Shown here: positions 44,836-53,875 of the stretch, in pieces
How positions within the stretch are numbered: position 1 is the stretch's first letter
How the letters are laid out: the number at the start of each line of letters is the position of its first letter
Source of the DNA: JAAYZM01 sp964510785
GTDB lineage: Bacteria > Actinomycetota > Actinomycetes > Actinomycetales > Cellulomonadaceae
DNA length: 64,000 bases
Assembly: GCA_964510785.1 (NCBI GenBank)
Contig: CAZECM010000009.1
Coordinates: 1-64,000 of the forward strand
Reading direction: 5' to 3'
Notes under the pieces: model-generated
The model's database searches: none
Seen by the model: only the letters and a program-made list of their open reading frames with translations
What the model was told of the DNA's origin: nothing
Translations under genes and position numbers: made by a program

Positions 44836-46644
44836 TCAGGGTTCGGTGTCGTCGTGGGCCACGACCCGGGAGAGCTCGATCGTCCCGCCGGGCAGCTCCC
44901 AGTAGTGCAGCCGCCGGGCCGACGCCGTCTCGCGCTGCAGGGCCGCCCGCCAGCACACCGCCCCGTCCTCGCGCGTCCGGAACGGCACGTTCCCGCCCTC
45001 GCCCGTCCGCAGCCGGTGCAGGTCCCGCCCGGGCAGGTCCTTCGCGAGCCCCGTGAGCACCTCGACCACGACGTCGAGCACCTTCTGCTGCGACACGCCC
45101 TCGAGCGCGGCGAGCGAGTCGAGGAAGCGCGGCCCCACGAGCCACTGCGCGGGCAGGGGCCGCTCGGCCTTGTCCGACGGCGGGATCCGGTCCACCCACG
45201 CCAGATACACCTCGTGGCGCCACTGCTCGACCGGGTCGAGGAACGCAGGCCCGGTGTCCGCGGGCTCGTCCGGGCGCGCGCCGCGGGTGGCCCGGCGATC
45301 GGCGGTGCGGGCGTCGCGCTCCTTGTTGAGCTGCTGCACCTGGTTGCGCAAGCGGGTGCGCGTGGTCTGCAGCTCCTCGCGCGTGCGCTGGAGCTCCGTG
45401 TCGAGCTCGCGGGCGCGTCGCGTGGCCTCGTCGCGCTCCTGCTCGCTCGCGAGGAGCCGGGCGCTCTCGGTCCGCAGCCGGGCGCGCAGGGCGTCGACCG
45501 TGAGGCTCAGCGTGCGGGCGGCCCCGCGGGGGGCCTTCTCGGGGGACTCGGGCGGCGGGTCGGGCTCGGCGTCGGTCCGGGAGTCCCCGCCGTCGAGGAC
45601 CAGCTCCACGGGTGCGCCGTCGTCGGCCAGGAACCCACCCGCGAGGACTCCCGGCACCGGGGGCAGCTCGAGCCACGGCGGACCCCCCGGCAGCAGGGTG
45701 GGCGCGGGGGAGACGGGTTCGTCGTCGTCCACGTCGTCGAGGCGCAGCTGCGGCAGGCCGTCCTCGATCCATGCGACGCGCGATGCGACGACCTCGTCCT
45801 CGGAGAACAGCGAGCGCAGGGAGTCCGCGGGGTTGGACGTGACCAGCTCGCGCGGCACGGTGCGCGGCAGGGCGGGGTGCAGGAGGAGCGTGACCTCGTC
45901 GTCGGCGACCCGGACGACCCGGGCGGGGACGACGTCGCCCCGGTTGAGGCCAGCCACCGCGACCTCCATCGCGACGATCTCCTCGCGCAGGTCGAGCAGG
46001 CGGTTCTCGGCGTCGTGGCGGCCCTTGACGCGTTGCCCGACGGCGACGATCCCCTCGATCGGCACGCCCTCGACGGTGAGCTCGGCCATGACGGAGGCGA
46101 CCGCGCCGTCGTCGAGCGCCACGAGCGCGCGGGACGGAGCGATGAGCTGCGCGACCGTGCCGGAGACGGGGCGGTAGTCGACGGCGGGGGACTCGTCGAC
46201 GCGGTCGCGGCCCACCACGGCGAGCGTGTCCGAGACGAGCTGGCGCGTGGCCGTCTCCGTGTCGAGCTCGGAGTAGGCGCGAGTGAGTGGCGCGAGCTGC
46301 GGCGCCAGCATCCAGCCCGTCCCGACGGGATACACACGGCCCGCCCCGCCGTACACCTGGCACCCCTCGGGCAAGCGGCGGGACAACCCCCACGTCGCGT
46401 CCTGCGTGGTGAGCACGACGACGTCGGCGAGCTCGCCGAGCTCGCTGGCGACCCGTTCGGAGTCGATGTGGGAGGACTCGTGCTCCCGGGGCACGCTCAC
46501 GACGACGACGGGGCGCTCGCGGTCCGGGGACAACAGGTCGCGGGCGAGGCTCTGGGCGTCCGAGGAGTTCTGCACGAGACGAGGCACCGGCCCGGCGGGC
46601 GCGGCGGCGTCCACCTTGCGGCGATGGCGTCGTCGTGACGGCAA
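44836..46644 (-). CDS. Unassigned 602-aa multidomain protein (S1-like, coiled coil, conserved C-terminal domain)
   Basis: No family is recognised. Residues 45-115 look like an alpha/beta domain (RPVVVVSVPREHE; DVVVLTTQDATWGLSRRLPEGCQVYGGAGRVYPVG). Residues 232-305 resemble an S1/OB RNA-binding fold (GLNRGDVVPARVVRVADDEVTLLLHP). A Pro/Asp-rich linker follows, and residues 378-447 form a charged coiled coil. Residues 475-600 form a compact domain with HRLRTGEGGNVPFRTREDGAVCWRAAL and RRLHYWELPGGTIELSRVVAHDD, whose Arg/His/Trp pattern recalls RelE-like folds without proving it. TTG 46644 has GAGGGGG upstream. The gene is divergent from the DUF2993 gene. No antitoxin-like partner adjoins it. Confidence 0.7.
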   Translation of the reverse strand: MPSRRRHRRKVDAAAPAGPVPRLVQNSSDAQSLARDLLSPDRERPVVVVSVPREHESSHIDSERVASELGELADVVVLTTQDATWGLSRRLPEGCQVYGGAGRVYPVGTGWMLAPQLAPLTRAYSELDTETATRQLVSDTLAVVGRDRVDESPAVDYRPVSGTVAQLIAPSRALVALDDGAVASVMAELTVEGVPIEGIVAVGQRVKGRHDAENRLLDLREEIVAMEVAVAGLNRGDVVPARVVRVADDEVTLLLHPALPRTVPRELVTSNPADSLRSLFSEDEVVASRVAWIEDGLPQLRLDDVDDDEPVSPAPTLLPGGPPWLELPPVPGVLAGGFLADDGAPVELVLDGGDSRTDAEPDPPPESPEKAPRGAARTLSLTVDALRARLRTESARLLASEQERDEATRRARELDTELQRTREELQTTRTRLRNQVQQLNKERDARTADRRATRGARPDEPADTGPAFLDPVEQWRHEVYLAWVDRIPPSDKAERPLPAQWLVGPRFLDSLAALEGVSQQKVLDVVVEVLTGLAKDLPGRDLHRLRTGEGGNVPFRTREDGAVCWRAALQRETASARRLHYWELPGGTIELSRVVAHDDTEP

Positions 46645-46733
46645 CGGTCCCCCTCGGCTCGGTGGGCACGCGCCCTGAGGACATTCTCACCCGAATGCGG
46701 CACGCGGGGCAGCCCGAAGGTAGGTTCGGGGTC

Positions 46734-47405
46734 GTGTCACGTCGAGCGATGGTTGCCGGGGTCGTCACGGTGCTGATCCTGGGTGCGGGCGCCGTGGTCG
46801 TGGACACGGTCGCGCGCGATCGCGTCGAGGCGCGCATCGCCGAGGAGGTGGCGCGCGAGTTCGGGCTCGGTTCACGGCCCGAGGTGGCGATCTCGGGGAC
46901 CACGTTCCTGCCCCAGGTGTTCGGCGGGTCGGTCGAGAGCGTGCGGGTCGCCGCGGACGCCGCGACGCTCGGGGTGCTGCCCATGGAGGACGTCGTGGTC
47001 GAGCTGGGTGGGGTCTCCGCGCGGGAGCCCTACTCCGCCGACGTCGTCGACTTCTCCGGCGTGATCCCCCTCGAGTCGGTGCGCGACCTCAACGACTCCG
47101 CGCTCGAGATCTCGATCGAGGACGGTGCGTTGGTGGTGGGTGCCGTCGTGCTCGGCCTTCCGCTCGAGGTGGGTGTGACTCCCGTGGCGGACGGGCGCGC
47201 CGTCGTCGCCCGGGTCGAGACGCTGAGCCTCGCGGGGGTGACCGTGCAGGTCGCGGACCTGCCCGAGTCGGTGGCGCAGGCGATCGGCAGGGTGCGCGTC
47301 CCGATCGACGCACTCCCGGAGGGCATGTCGCTGACCTCGGTGACCGTGCTGGACGAGGGCTTCCACGTCACCGCCCGCGGCACCGCGATCCCGCTGACCC
47401 CGTAG
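46734..47405 (+). CDS. DUF2993 (LmeA-like) membrane-anchored protein
   Basis: A protein of about 223 aa with one N-terminal membrane segment (MVAGVVTVLILGAGAVVV) and an extracytoplasmic DUF2993 domain, which in mycobacterial LmeA binds phospholipids and supports lipomannan growth. Typical stretches are VAREFGLGSRPEVAISGTTFLPQVFGG and RVPIDALPEGMSLTSVTV. GTG 46734 is preferred (GGTAGG upstream); an ATG at 46695 and a GTG at 46635 are in frame but less likely. It converges with the GH3 lipoprotein gene. Confidence 0.85.
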   Translation: MSRRAMVAGVVTVLILGAGAVVVDTVARDRVEARIAEEVAREFGLGSRPEVAISGTTFLPQVFGGSVESVRVAADAATLGVLPMEDVVVELGGVSAREPYSADVVDFSGVIPLESVRDLNDSALEISIEDGALVVGAVVLGLPLEVGVTPVADGRAVVARVETLSLAGVTVQVADLPESVAQAIGRVRVPIDALPEGMSLTSVTVLDEGFHVTARGTAIPLTP

Positions 47406-47420
47406 CTCTCTTGCGCCGCC

Positions 47421-49328
47421 TCACGGCCAGGAGGTGAGGCCCGCGCCGAAGGGGAACAGTGCGGGCCTCGTGTCGTCGTTGTTGACCGGGGTGGTGTCGC
47501 CCGGGCGCGGCCAGCTCATCGGGAGCGTGCCCTCCGGCTCGATGGCGCCCACGAGCACGTCCACGACGCCGGCGCCCTCCGTGCCGGGCAGCCACGCGAC
47601 GACGACGGCGTCCGCCCACTGCTCGGCGCCGTGCAGGTCGATCGGTCGTCCGGACACGACCACGACGACGGTCGGGACGCCCGTGCGCTCGAGCTCGTCG
47701 AGCACCGCGAGGTCGCCGTCGGGCAGCGTCACGCCGTCGGGCCGGTCACCTTCGAACTCCGCGTAGGCCTGCTCGCCCACCACGGCGATCGCGACGTCGA
47801 CGTCCGCGTCGAGCGTCGTGGCCATGTCGAGCGCGCTCGGCAGGTGCAGCACGTTGTCCTCGCCGACGGCCTCGCGCAGCGCCGCCAGGATCGACGTGCC
47901 GCCCGGCACCGGCCCGCTCACGCCCTGCCACTGGAGGGTCCAACCGCCCGACTGCGCCCCGACGTCGTCGGCGTTCGAGCCCGTCACGAGCACGTGTGCG
48001 CCGTCGGCGATCGGTAGTGCGCCGTCGTTGGTCAGTACCACGAGGGACCGCGCGACGGCCTCGCGGGCCAGTGCCCGGTGCTCCGGCGAGCCGATCTGCG
48101 CCGCGAGCCCGCGGTCAGCGTGGGGGCGCTCGAAGAGCCCGAGCTCGAACTTCTTGGTGAGGATGCGGGTCACGGCGTCGTCGATGCGCTCGGTGGGCAC
48201 GAGGCCGGTCTCGGCCGCCTCGGTGAGCAGGGCGACGAAGAGGGCGACGTCGTTCGGGACCATGAACATGTCGATGCCCGCGTTGGCCGCGGCCGCGACC
48301 TCCTCGAGCGTGAAGCCGGGCTCGCCGTCGATCTGGTCGATGCCCGCCCAGTCCGAGACCACGAAGCCCTCGAAGCCCAGCTCGCCCTTGAGCACGTCGG
48401 TCAGCAGGTACTCGTGCGCGTGCAGCTTCTCGCCGTTCCAGCTCGAGAACGAGACCATGATCGAGCCCACGCCACGCTCGATCGCCGCCGCGAACGGGGG
48501 GAGGTGAACTCGGCGCAGCTCGTCCTCGGCGATCGTCGCGTCGCCCTGGTCCGTCCCACCGTCCGTGGCGCCGTCGCCGACGAAGTGCTTGGCCGTCGCG
48601 AGCACCGACGCGCGCTCCGCCCCGAGCCGGGTGCCCTGGTACCCCGTGACGGCGCTCGCCATCGAGGACACTACGTCCGGGTCCTCGGAGAACGACTCGT
48701 ACGTGCGGCCCCAGCGGTCGTCGCGCGCGACGCACAGGCACGGCGCGAAGTTCCACGTCGGTCCCGTCGCCGCGACCTCGACGGCGGTGGCCCGGGCGAT
48801 GCGCTCGACGAGGTCCGGGTCGCGCGTGGCGCCGAGCCCGATGTTGTGCGGGAAGATCGTCGCGCCCGTGAGGTTGTTGTGCCCGTGCACGGCGTCGACC
48901 CCGTAGACGATCGGGATGCCGAGCAGCGTGGCGAGCGCGACGTCCTGGTACGCGTCGTACATGTCCGCCCAGGCCTCGGCCGTGTTGGGCTCGGGCACCG
49001 AGCCGCCGCCGGAGAGCACCGAGCCGATGCGCAGCGCACCGACGTCCCCGGGGCTCGCCTGGCCGCGCTCGGCCTGCGTCATCTGACCGACCTTGTCCGC
49101 GAGGTCCATGCGTGCGAGCAGGTCGGCGACGCGCTCCGGCGTGGGCGTGGCCGGGTCGCGGTAGGGGGCGCCTTCCGTCGAGGGGAGCGTGCCGCCGTCG
49201 CCCGGGGTGGGGGTGCCCGACGGCGGCCCCGGCTCGGGGGCCGATGCCGTGCACCCGACCACGAGCGCTACCACTGCCACCGCCCCGAGGCTCACCGCGA
49301 GGAACCGAACGCTCTGCTCGTCTCGCAT
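47421..49328 (-). CDS. Secreted GH3 beta-glucosidase lipoprotein
   Basis: This 635-aa GH3 enzyme is exported as a lipoprotein (FLAVSLGAVAVVALVVGC lipobox, then a Pro/Thr/Gly linker). It follows the plant exo-beta-glucanase/BglX layout: DLADKVGQMTQAERG, YGVDAVHGHNNLTGATIFPHNIGLGATRDP, KHFVGDGAT, GFVVSDWAGIDQ with nucleophile Asp326, and VVGEQAYAEFEGD carrying the usual acid/base Glu. Probable role: releasing glucose from cello- or laminari-oligosaccharides at the cell surface. ATG 49328 begins the signal peptide; in-frame ATGs at 49382 and 49439 would lengthen it oddly. No LacI-type operator was seen before it. Confidence 0.92.
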   Translation of the reverse strand: MRDEQSVRFLAVSLGAVAVVALVVGCTASAPEPGPPSGTPTPGDGGTLPSTEGAPYRDPATPTPERVADLLARMDLADKVGQMTQAERGQASPGDVGALRIGSVLSGGGSVPEPNTAEAWADMYDAYQDVALATLLGIPIVYGVDAVHGHNNLTGATIFPHNIGLGATRDPDLVERIARATAVEVAATGPTWNFAPCLCVARDDRWGRTYESFSEDPDVVSSMASAVTGYQGTRLGAERASVLATAKHFVGDGATDGGTDQGDATIAEDELRRVHLPPFAAAIERGVGSIMVSFSSWNGEKLHAHEYLLTDVLKGELGFEGFVVSDWAGIDQIDGEPGFTLEEVAAAANAGIDMFMVPNDVALFVALLTEAAETGLVPTERIDDAVTRILTKKFELGLFERPHADRGLAAQIGSPEHRALAREAVARSLVVLTNDGALPIADGAHVLVTGSNADDVGAQSGGWTLQWQGVSGPVPGGTSILAALREAVGEDNVLHLPSALDMATTLDADVDVAIAVVGEQAYAEFEGDRPDGVTLPDGDLAVLDELERTGVPTVVVVVSGRPIDLHGAEQWADAVVVAWLPGTEGAGVVDVLVGAIEPEGTLPMSWPRPGDTTPVNNDDTRPALFPFGAGLTSWP

Positions 49329-49406
49329 CCCGCGTGTTCCGACGCCACCCCTGACCCACCGGCCCCATCGCCCAGTCCGCATCCCGCGATACTCCCACCC
49401 GCCCGT

Positions 49407-49517
49407 CCGTCCGCGCACTCCTTGGTAGAGACCTGACATAACTCACGCGCTGAGCGGCGTGTCGCCCGGCGTGTCGCGCGTCGGGAGTCACATCAGCACC
49501 AAGGAGTGCGCGGACGG
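49407..49517. repeat. 111-bp element with 20-bp perfect inverted repeats
   Basis: The 20 bases at 49407-49426 (CCGTCCGCGC...) are the exact reverse complement of 49498-49517, with 71 bp between. The element sits in the 268-bp divergent region between the GH3 lipoprotein and the iron-exporter gene. The interior has GGCGTGTCGC twice (49456 and 49469 region) and no reading frame. No target duplication is apparent (CCCGT left, CTCAA right). Candidates are a MITE-like element, an invertible segment or a large operator/cruciform. Confidence 0.75.
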
Positions 49518-49596
49518 CTCAAGGTGGTGTCGCTGGGGCGGGCTGGGACAGCGGGGTTGAGCGGGGATGGCGGAGCCGGGCTGGGATAGTGGTGGG

Positions 49597-50709
49597 ATGA
49601 ACAGGGAGCAGCCGAGCGCGCAGGACATTCGGCGGTGGCGGGGGCACCTCGCCGACGAGCGGGCCGAGGCGAAGGTGTACCGCGAGTTCGCGGCGCGCCG
49701 CACGGGTGAGGAGCGGGAGATCTTCCTCGCCCTCGCAGAGGCGGAGGGCCGGCACGAGGCGCACTGGCTCGACCTCCTGGGCGACGACGCCGGCAAGCCC
49801 CGGCGCGGCTCGGCCCGGACGCGGGTACTGGCGTGGCTCGCGGGCCGGTTCGGCTCCGTGTTCGTGCTCGCGCTCGCCCAGCAGGCGGAGGCGCGCTCCG
49901 TCTACGCGGCCGACGCCGATGCGACTCCCGCGATGGCGGCGGACGAGCTGACCCACCAGGAGGTCGTCCGCACGCTCGCGGTGCGCGGGCGCAACAAGCT
50001 CTCGGGCTCGCTGCGGGCCGCCGTCTTCGGCGCGAACGACGGCCTCGTGAGCAATCTCGCCCTCATCGCGGGCGTCGGTGCCACCGGCGTCGAGCCCCAC
50101 ATCGTCCTGCTCACGGGAGTCTCCGGCCTGCTCGCCGGCGCGCTCTCGATGGGCGCGGGCGAGTACGTCTCGGTCTCCTCGCAGCGCGAGCTGCTCGCTG
50201 CCTCGGCCCCGGACCCGGTGGCGATCAAGGCGCGCGCCGACCTCGATCTGGACGCCAACGAGCTCGCGCTCGTCTACCGGGCGCGCGGGCTCGACGCCGC
50301 GGACGCCGGACGCCGCGCCGACGCCACGCTGCGCGCCCTGCACGGTGACGAGGGCGCCGCGGAGTTCATCGAGGGCTTCCGCCAGGGACCCACCGACCCC
50401 GGTGACGTCGACGCCGAGGCGCACGAGCTCCTCGGCACGGCGTGGTCGGCCGCGGCGTCGAGCTTCTGCTTCTTCGCGGTGGGCGCGCTGATCCCCCTCG
50501 TGCCGTTCCTGCTGGGCATGACGGGCACGCTCGCGATCGTGGTCGCGGCGGCCGTCGTCGGCGTCGTGCTGCTGCTGACGGGCGCGATCGTCGGCGTGCT
50601 CTCGGGCACCTCCCCGGGCCTGCGCGCCCTGCGCCAGCTCGCGATCGGCTTCGGGGCCGCGGGCGTGACGTACGCCCTCGGCCTTGCGTTCGGGACCGTC
50701 GTCGGCTGA
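49597..50709 (+). CDS. Ferritin-like/VIT1 iron exporter (MbfA-like)
   Basis: This 370-aa protein fuses an N-terminal ferritin/rubrerythrin-like domain (residues about 10-130; DERAEAKVYREFAARRTGEEREIFLALAEAEGRHEAHWLDLLG with Glu/His metal ligands) to a CCC1/VIT1 membrane domain (RAAVFGANDGLVSNLALIAGVGATG; GALSMGAGEYVSVSSQRE; three C-terminal membrane segments). This is the architecture of MbfA, which exports iron under oxidative stress. ATG 49597 gives the usual N-terminus. It stands alone downstream of the 111-bp inverted-repeat element. Confidence 0.92.
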   Translation: MNREQPSAQDIRRWRGHLADERAEAKVYREFAARRTGEEREIFLALAEAEGRHEAHWLDLLGDDAGKPRRGSARTRVLAWLAGRFGSVFVLALAQQAEARSVYAADADATPAMAADELTHQEVVRTLAVRGRNKLSGSLRAAVFGANDGLVSNLALIAGVGATGVEPHIVLLTGVSGLLAGALSMGAGEYVSVSSQRELLAASAPDPVAIKARADLDLDANELALVYRARGLDAADAGRRADATLRALHGDEGAAEFIEGFRQGPTDPGDVDAEAHELLGTAWSAAASSFCFFAVGALIPLVPFLLGMTGTLAIVVAAAVVGVVLLLTGAIVGVLSGTSPGLRALRQLAIGFGAAGVTYALGLAFGTVVG

Positions 50710-50762
50710 CGGAGGCGGCCCCGTCCAGCCAGCTCAGGGAGTTCCGTCGTACCGCTCGGCGG

Positions 50763-52001
50763 CTACCCGTCGCCCGCCGGGGTGACGATCACCCCGGCGT
50801 GACGGCGCAGCGAGCGCGCGCTGAGGAGCGTGACGACGACGGCGATCGCTCCCGCGAAGACCACGACCTGGAACCCGCCGTGGGCCCCGGATCGCGCGAT
50901 GAACTCGCCGGCGACGGGTGCCCCGGCGGCGACACCGACGGTCAGCGCCGTGTTCGCCCACGTGAGCCCCTCGGTGAGCTGGGTCGGTCGCACGAACTGC
51001 TGCACGAGCCCGTTCCCGTTGACGAGGGTCGGGGCGATCGTGAAACCGACGACGAACATGGCCGCAGCGAGCAGCACGATCGTGTTGACCACGAAGAAGA
51101 GGCACACGCCGGCCGCGAGCGCGAGGACGCCGATCACGAACCGCCGCCACAGCGGTGACGCCCACTGCCGGGCGCCGTAGCCGAGCCCGGAGAGGAACGA
51201 GCCGGCCGCGAACACCGCGAGGATGACGCCGGCAGCGCCCTTCTGGCCCTGCTCCTCGGCGAAGGCGACCGTCGCGACGTCGGTCGCCCCGAAGATCGCA
51301 CCGATCCCCATGAAGATCAGGGCGACGACGATGAGTCCGGGCGCGCGCAGCACCGAGGACTCCCGCTGGGCGGAGCGCCCGCGCGGGGGCGGCTCGCTCG
51401 CCTTCTGGGCCATGAACAGCAGCCCGCCACCCACGATCGCCACGGCCGCGACCACGAGGCCTGCCTGGGGTGCGACAGAGGTCGCGAGGATCGTCGCGAG
51501 CACGGGGCCGACCACGAACACGAACTCGTCGAGCACCGACTCGAGGGAGTAGGCGGTGTGCAGCTGGGCGGGGTCGCGCACGAGGTGCGACCAGCGGGCC
51601 CGGACGAGTGCTCCGATGGACCCACCCGTCGCCCCCGCGAGCGCCGCGAAGATGTAGAGCACCCACTCCGGCGCGTGCGCGGTCGCGACCGCGACGAGCC
51701 CGGCGAGCGAGAGCCCGGACATGATCACCGCGGGGCGCATGACGACCGCCTGCCCGAACCGGTCGACGAGCTTGCTGATCTGCGGTGAGCAGATCGAGAA
51801 CGCGATGATGTTCGCGGCGACCACACGTCCCGCCATGGCGTAGTCGCCCCGCTCGGGCGTGCCGTAGAGCGTCGAGACCATGAGGACGATGCCGAGCCCG
51901 ATCATCGACATGTGGAATCGGGCGACCACGCCGGCGAGGGAGAAGGCGAGGGCACCGGGCAGGCTCAGGATGTCGCGATAGGGGGCAAGCACGTGGGCCA
52001 T
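50763..52001 (-). CDS. MFS transporter
   Basis: This protein of about 412 aa is a 12-segment major facilitator of the drug/sugar efflux kind. It opens with ILSLPGALAFSLAGVVARFHMSMIGLGIVLMV, and the loop after segment 2 is QISKLVDRFGQAVVMRPAV, the A-motif position. ATG 52001 is preferred; GTG 52022 would add seven residues. Neither has a good ribosome site. The substrate is unknown. Repeat array C lies directly upstream. Confidence 0.88.
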   Translation of the reverse strand: MAHVLAPYRDILSLPGALAFSLAGVVARFHMSMIGLGIVLMVSTLYGTPERGDYAMAGRVVAANIIAFSICSPQISKLVDRFGQAVVMRPAVIMSGLSLAGLVAVATAHAPEWVLYIFAALAGATGGSIGALVRARWSHLVRDPAQLHTAYSLESVLDEFVFVVGPVLATILATSVAPQAGLVVAAVAIVGGGLLFMAQKASEPPPRGRSAQRESSVLRAPGLIVVALIFMGIGAIFGATDVATVAFAEEQGQKGAAGVILAVFAAGSFLSGLGYGARQWASPLWRRFVIGVLALAAGVCLFFVVNTIVLLAAAMFVVGFTIAPTLVNGNGLVQQFVRPTQLTEGLTWANTALTVGVAAGAPVAGEFIARSGAHGGFQVVVFAGAIAVVVTLLSARSLRRHAGVIVTPAGDG

Positions 52002-52066
52002 CGTCGCACGCGGCGCCGACACCCGCGCACGAGATTTGGGCCGACGACGGCGCCCTCCACCACCCG

Positions 52067-52134
52067 CGAGGTAGGGCCGAGCGCGCGAGGTAGTGCCGCT
52101 GCGGACCTACCCCGCGGCGCCCAGACCTACCTCG
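52067..52134. repeat. Intergenic repeat array C (CGAGGTAG units)
   Basis: Two direct units, CGAGGTAGGGCCG (52067-52079) and CGAGGTAGTGCCG (52086-52098), face two inverted units (52102-52114 and 52122-52134; reverse strand CGGGGTAGGTCCG and CGAGGTAGGTCTG). The TAG in the last unit is the stop codon of pgm. A copy of the 17-mer GGGCCGACGACGGCGCC lies at 52038-52054 beside it. Confidence 0.7.
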
Positions 52135-53815
52135 CGGGAGGGGTGAGGGCGGCGGTGACGACGGTGCGCATCTCGGACTGGACCTGGGCCAGGTGCGACT
52201 CGGAGACGAACGACTCGGCGTAGATCTTGTAGACGTTCTCCGTGCCGGAGGGGCGCGCGGCAGCCCACGCGTTCGCCGTCGTCACCTTGAGCCCGCCGAC
52301 GGCGGCCCCGTTGCCCGGTGCGGCCGTGAGCCGACCCGTGATCTCTTCGCCCGCGAGCTGCGTGGACGTCACCTGCTCGGGCGAGAGCGCGGCGAGTGCC
52401 GCCTTCTGCTCGAGCGTGGCCGGTGCGTCGACGCGCGCGTACCAGGACTTCCCGTACCGCTCGACGAGCCCGCCGTGCAGCTCGGACGGGGAGTGCCCCG
52501 TGCTCGCGATGATCTCCGCGGCGAGCAGCGCGAGCAGGATGCCGTCCTTGTCCGTGGTCCACACCGTGCCGTCCTGACGCAGGAACGAGGCACCCGCGGA
52601 CTCCTCGCCGCCGAAGCCCACCGAGCCGTCGAGCAGGCCGGGCACGAACCACTTGAAGCCCACCGGCACCTCCACGAGCCGGCGGTCCAGCCCCGCGGCG
52701 ACCCGGTCGATGAGCGCCGAGGAGACGAGCGTCTTGCCGATCGCCGCGTCGGGCGACCAGCCGCCGCGGGCTCCCGAGTAGAGGTAGTTGATCGCCACGG
52801 CGAGGAAGTGGTTCGGGTTCATGAGGCCAGCGTCGGGCGTCACGATGCCGTGGCGGTCGGCGTCGGCGTCGTTGCCCGTCGCGACGTCGTAGGGCGCGTC
52901 CCCGGCCATCGCGTTCACGAGCGACGCCATGGCCGACGGCGAGGAGCAGTCCATGCGGATCTTGCCGTCCCAGTCGAGTGTCATGAACGCCCACCGCGGG
53001 TCGACCGTGGGGTTGACGACCGTGAGGTCGAGGTCGTACCGCTCGGCGATCGCGCCCCAGTACTCGACGGCCGCACCACCGAGCGGGTCCGCTCCGATGC
53101 GTACCCCGGAGGTGCGGATGGCCTCGAGGTCGAGCACGCTCGCGAGGTCCGCGACGTAGGACTCCATGAAGTCGTGGCGCGCCGTCGTCCCGGCCGCGAG
53201 GGCGGTCGCGAGCGACACGCGCCGTACGGCCTTCACGCCCGTCGCGAGGATCTCGTTGGCGCGAGCGGCGATCCATCCCGTCGCGTCGGAGTCTGCCGGG
53301 CCGCCGTGCGGGGGGTTGTACTTGAAGCCGCCGTCTCGGGGCGGGTTGTGGGACGGCGTGACGACGATGCCGTCGGCGAGGCCCGCGCCGGCTCCCGTGG
53401 TCCGTACGCCCTCGGACGTGCCGGCGCCGTTGTGTCGCAGGATCGCGAGCGAGACGGCCGGCGTGGGTGTGTACGAGTCGCGGGCATCGATGTGTACGGT
53501 GACGTCCGCGGCGGCGAGCACCTCGAGCGCCGTCTGCCACGCGGGGAGCGAGAGGGCGTGCGTGTCGCGCCCGATGTAGAGCGGACCGTCGATGCCCTGG
53601 CCGCGCCGGTACTCCACGATCGCCGCCGTCGTCGCGACGATGTGGTCCTCGTTGAACGCCGAGTCGAGGCTCGAGCCGCGGTGACCCGAGGTGCCGAACG
53701 CGACCCGCTGGGCGGGATCGTCGAGGTCCGGCGATCGGTCGTAGTAGGCGGCCAGCAGCGCATCGACGTCGATCAGGTCGGAAGGCTGGGCGGGGGTGCC
53801 GGCGCGGGGATCCAT
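52127..53815 (-). CDS. pgm: Phosphoglucomutase (alpha-D-glucose specific)
   Basis: This 562-aa enzyme interconverts glucose 1-phosphate and glucose 6-phosphate. The phosphoserine loop is GIVVTPSHNPPRDGGFKYNPP with Ser155; VAFGTSGHRGSSLDSAFNE near the N-terminus, the metal loop ATGNDADADRHGIV and the sugar-binding GGEESAGASFLR follow. The length is standard. The stop TAG lies in an inverted unit of repeat array C. It is divergent from the DUF5926 gene. Confidence 0.96.
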   Translation of the reverse strand: MDPRAGTPAQPSDLIDVDALLAAYYDRSPDLDDPAQRVAFGTSGHRGSSLDSAFNEDHIVATTAAIVEYRRGQGIDGPLYIGRDTHALSLPAWQTALEVLAAADVTVHIDARDSYTPTPAVSLAILRHNGAGTSEGVRTTGAGAGLADGIVVTPSHNPPRDGGFKYNPPHGGPADSDATGWIAARANEILATGVKAVRRVSLATALAAGTTARHDFMESYVADLASVLDLEAIRTSGVRIGADPLGGAAVEYWGAIAERYDLDLTVVNPTVDPRWAFMTLDWDGKIRMDCSSPSAMASLVNAMAGDAPYDVATGNDADADRHGIVTPDAGLMNPNHFLAVAINYLYSGARGGWSPDAAIGKTLVSSALIDRVAAGLDRRLVEVPVGFKWFVPGLLDGSVGFGGEESAGASFLRQDGTVWTTDKDGILLALLAAEIIASTGHSPSELHGGLVERYGKSWYARVDAPATLEQKAALAALSPEQVTSTQLAGEEITGRLTAAPGNGAAVGGLKVTTANAWAAARPSGTENVYKIYAESFVSESHLAQVQSEMRTVVTAALTPPAR

Positions 53816-53875
53816 GCGGTCCAGTCAACCACCCGATGCACGCGGAGGTCCCGGTCACGAGTACCCTGCGATGCC

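Noticed and set aside
46635..46733. N-terminal extension of the DUF2993 protein from GTG 46635
   Set aside because: It would overlap the divergent gene's start and place 35 hydrophilic residues before the membrane anchor; GTG 46734 has a better ribosome site.
49407..49517. Complete insertion sequence
   Set aside because: Only 111 bp, no transposase frame and no visible target duplication; described as an inverted-repeat element instead.
44836..50709. A phage-defence island
   Set aside because: The multidomain protein is suggestive, but neighbours are housekeeping or transport genes and no nuclease, reverse transcriptase, integrase or other defence signature was found.
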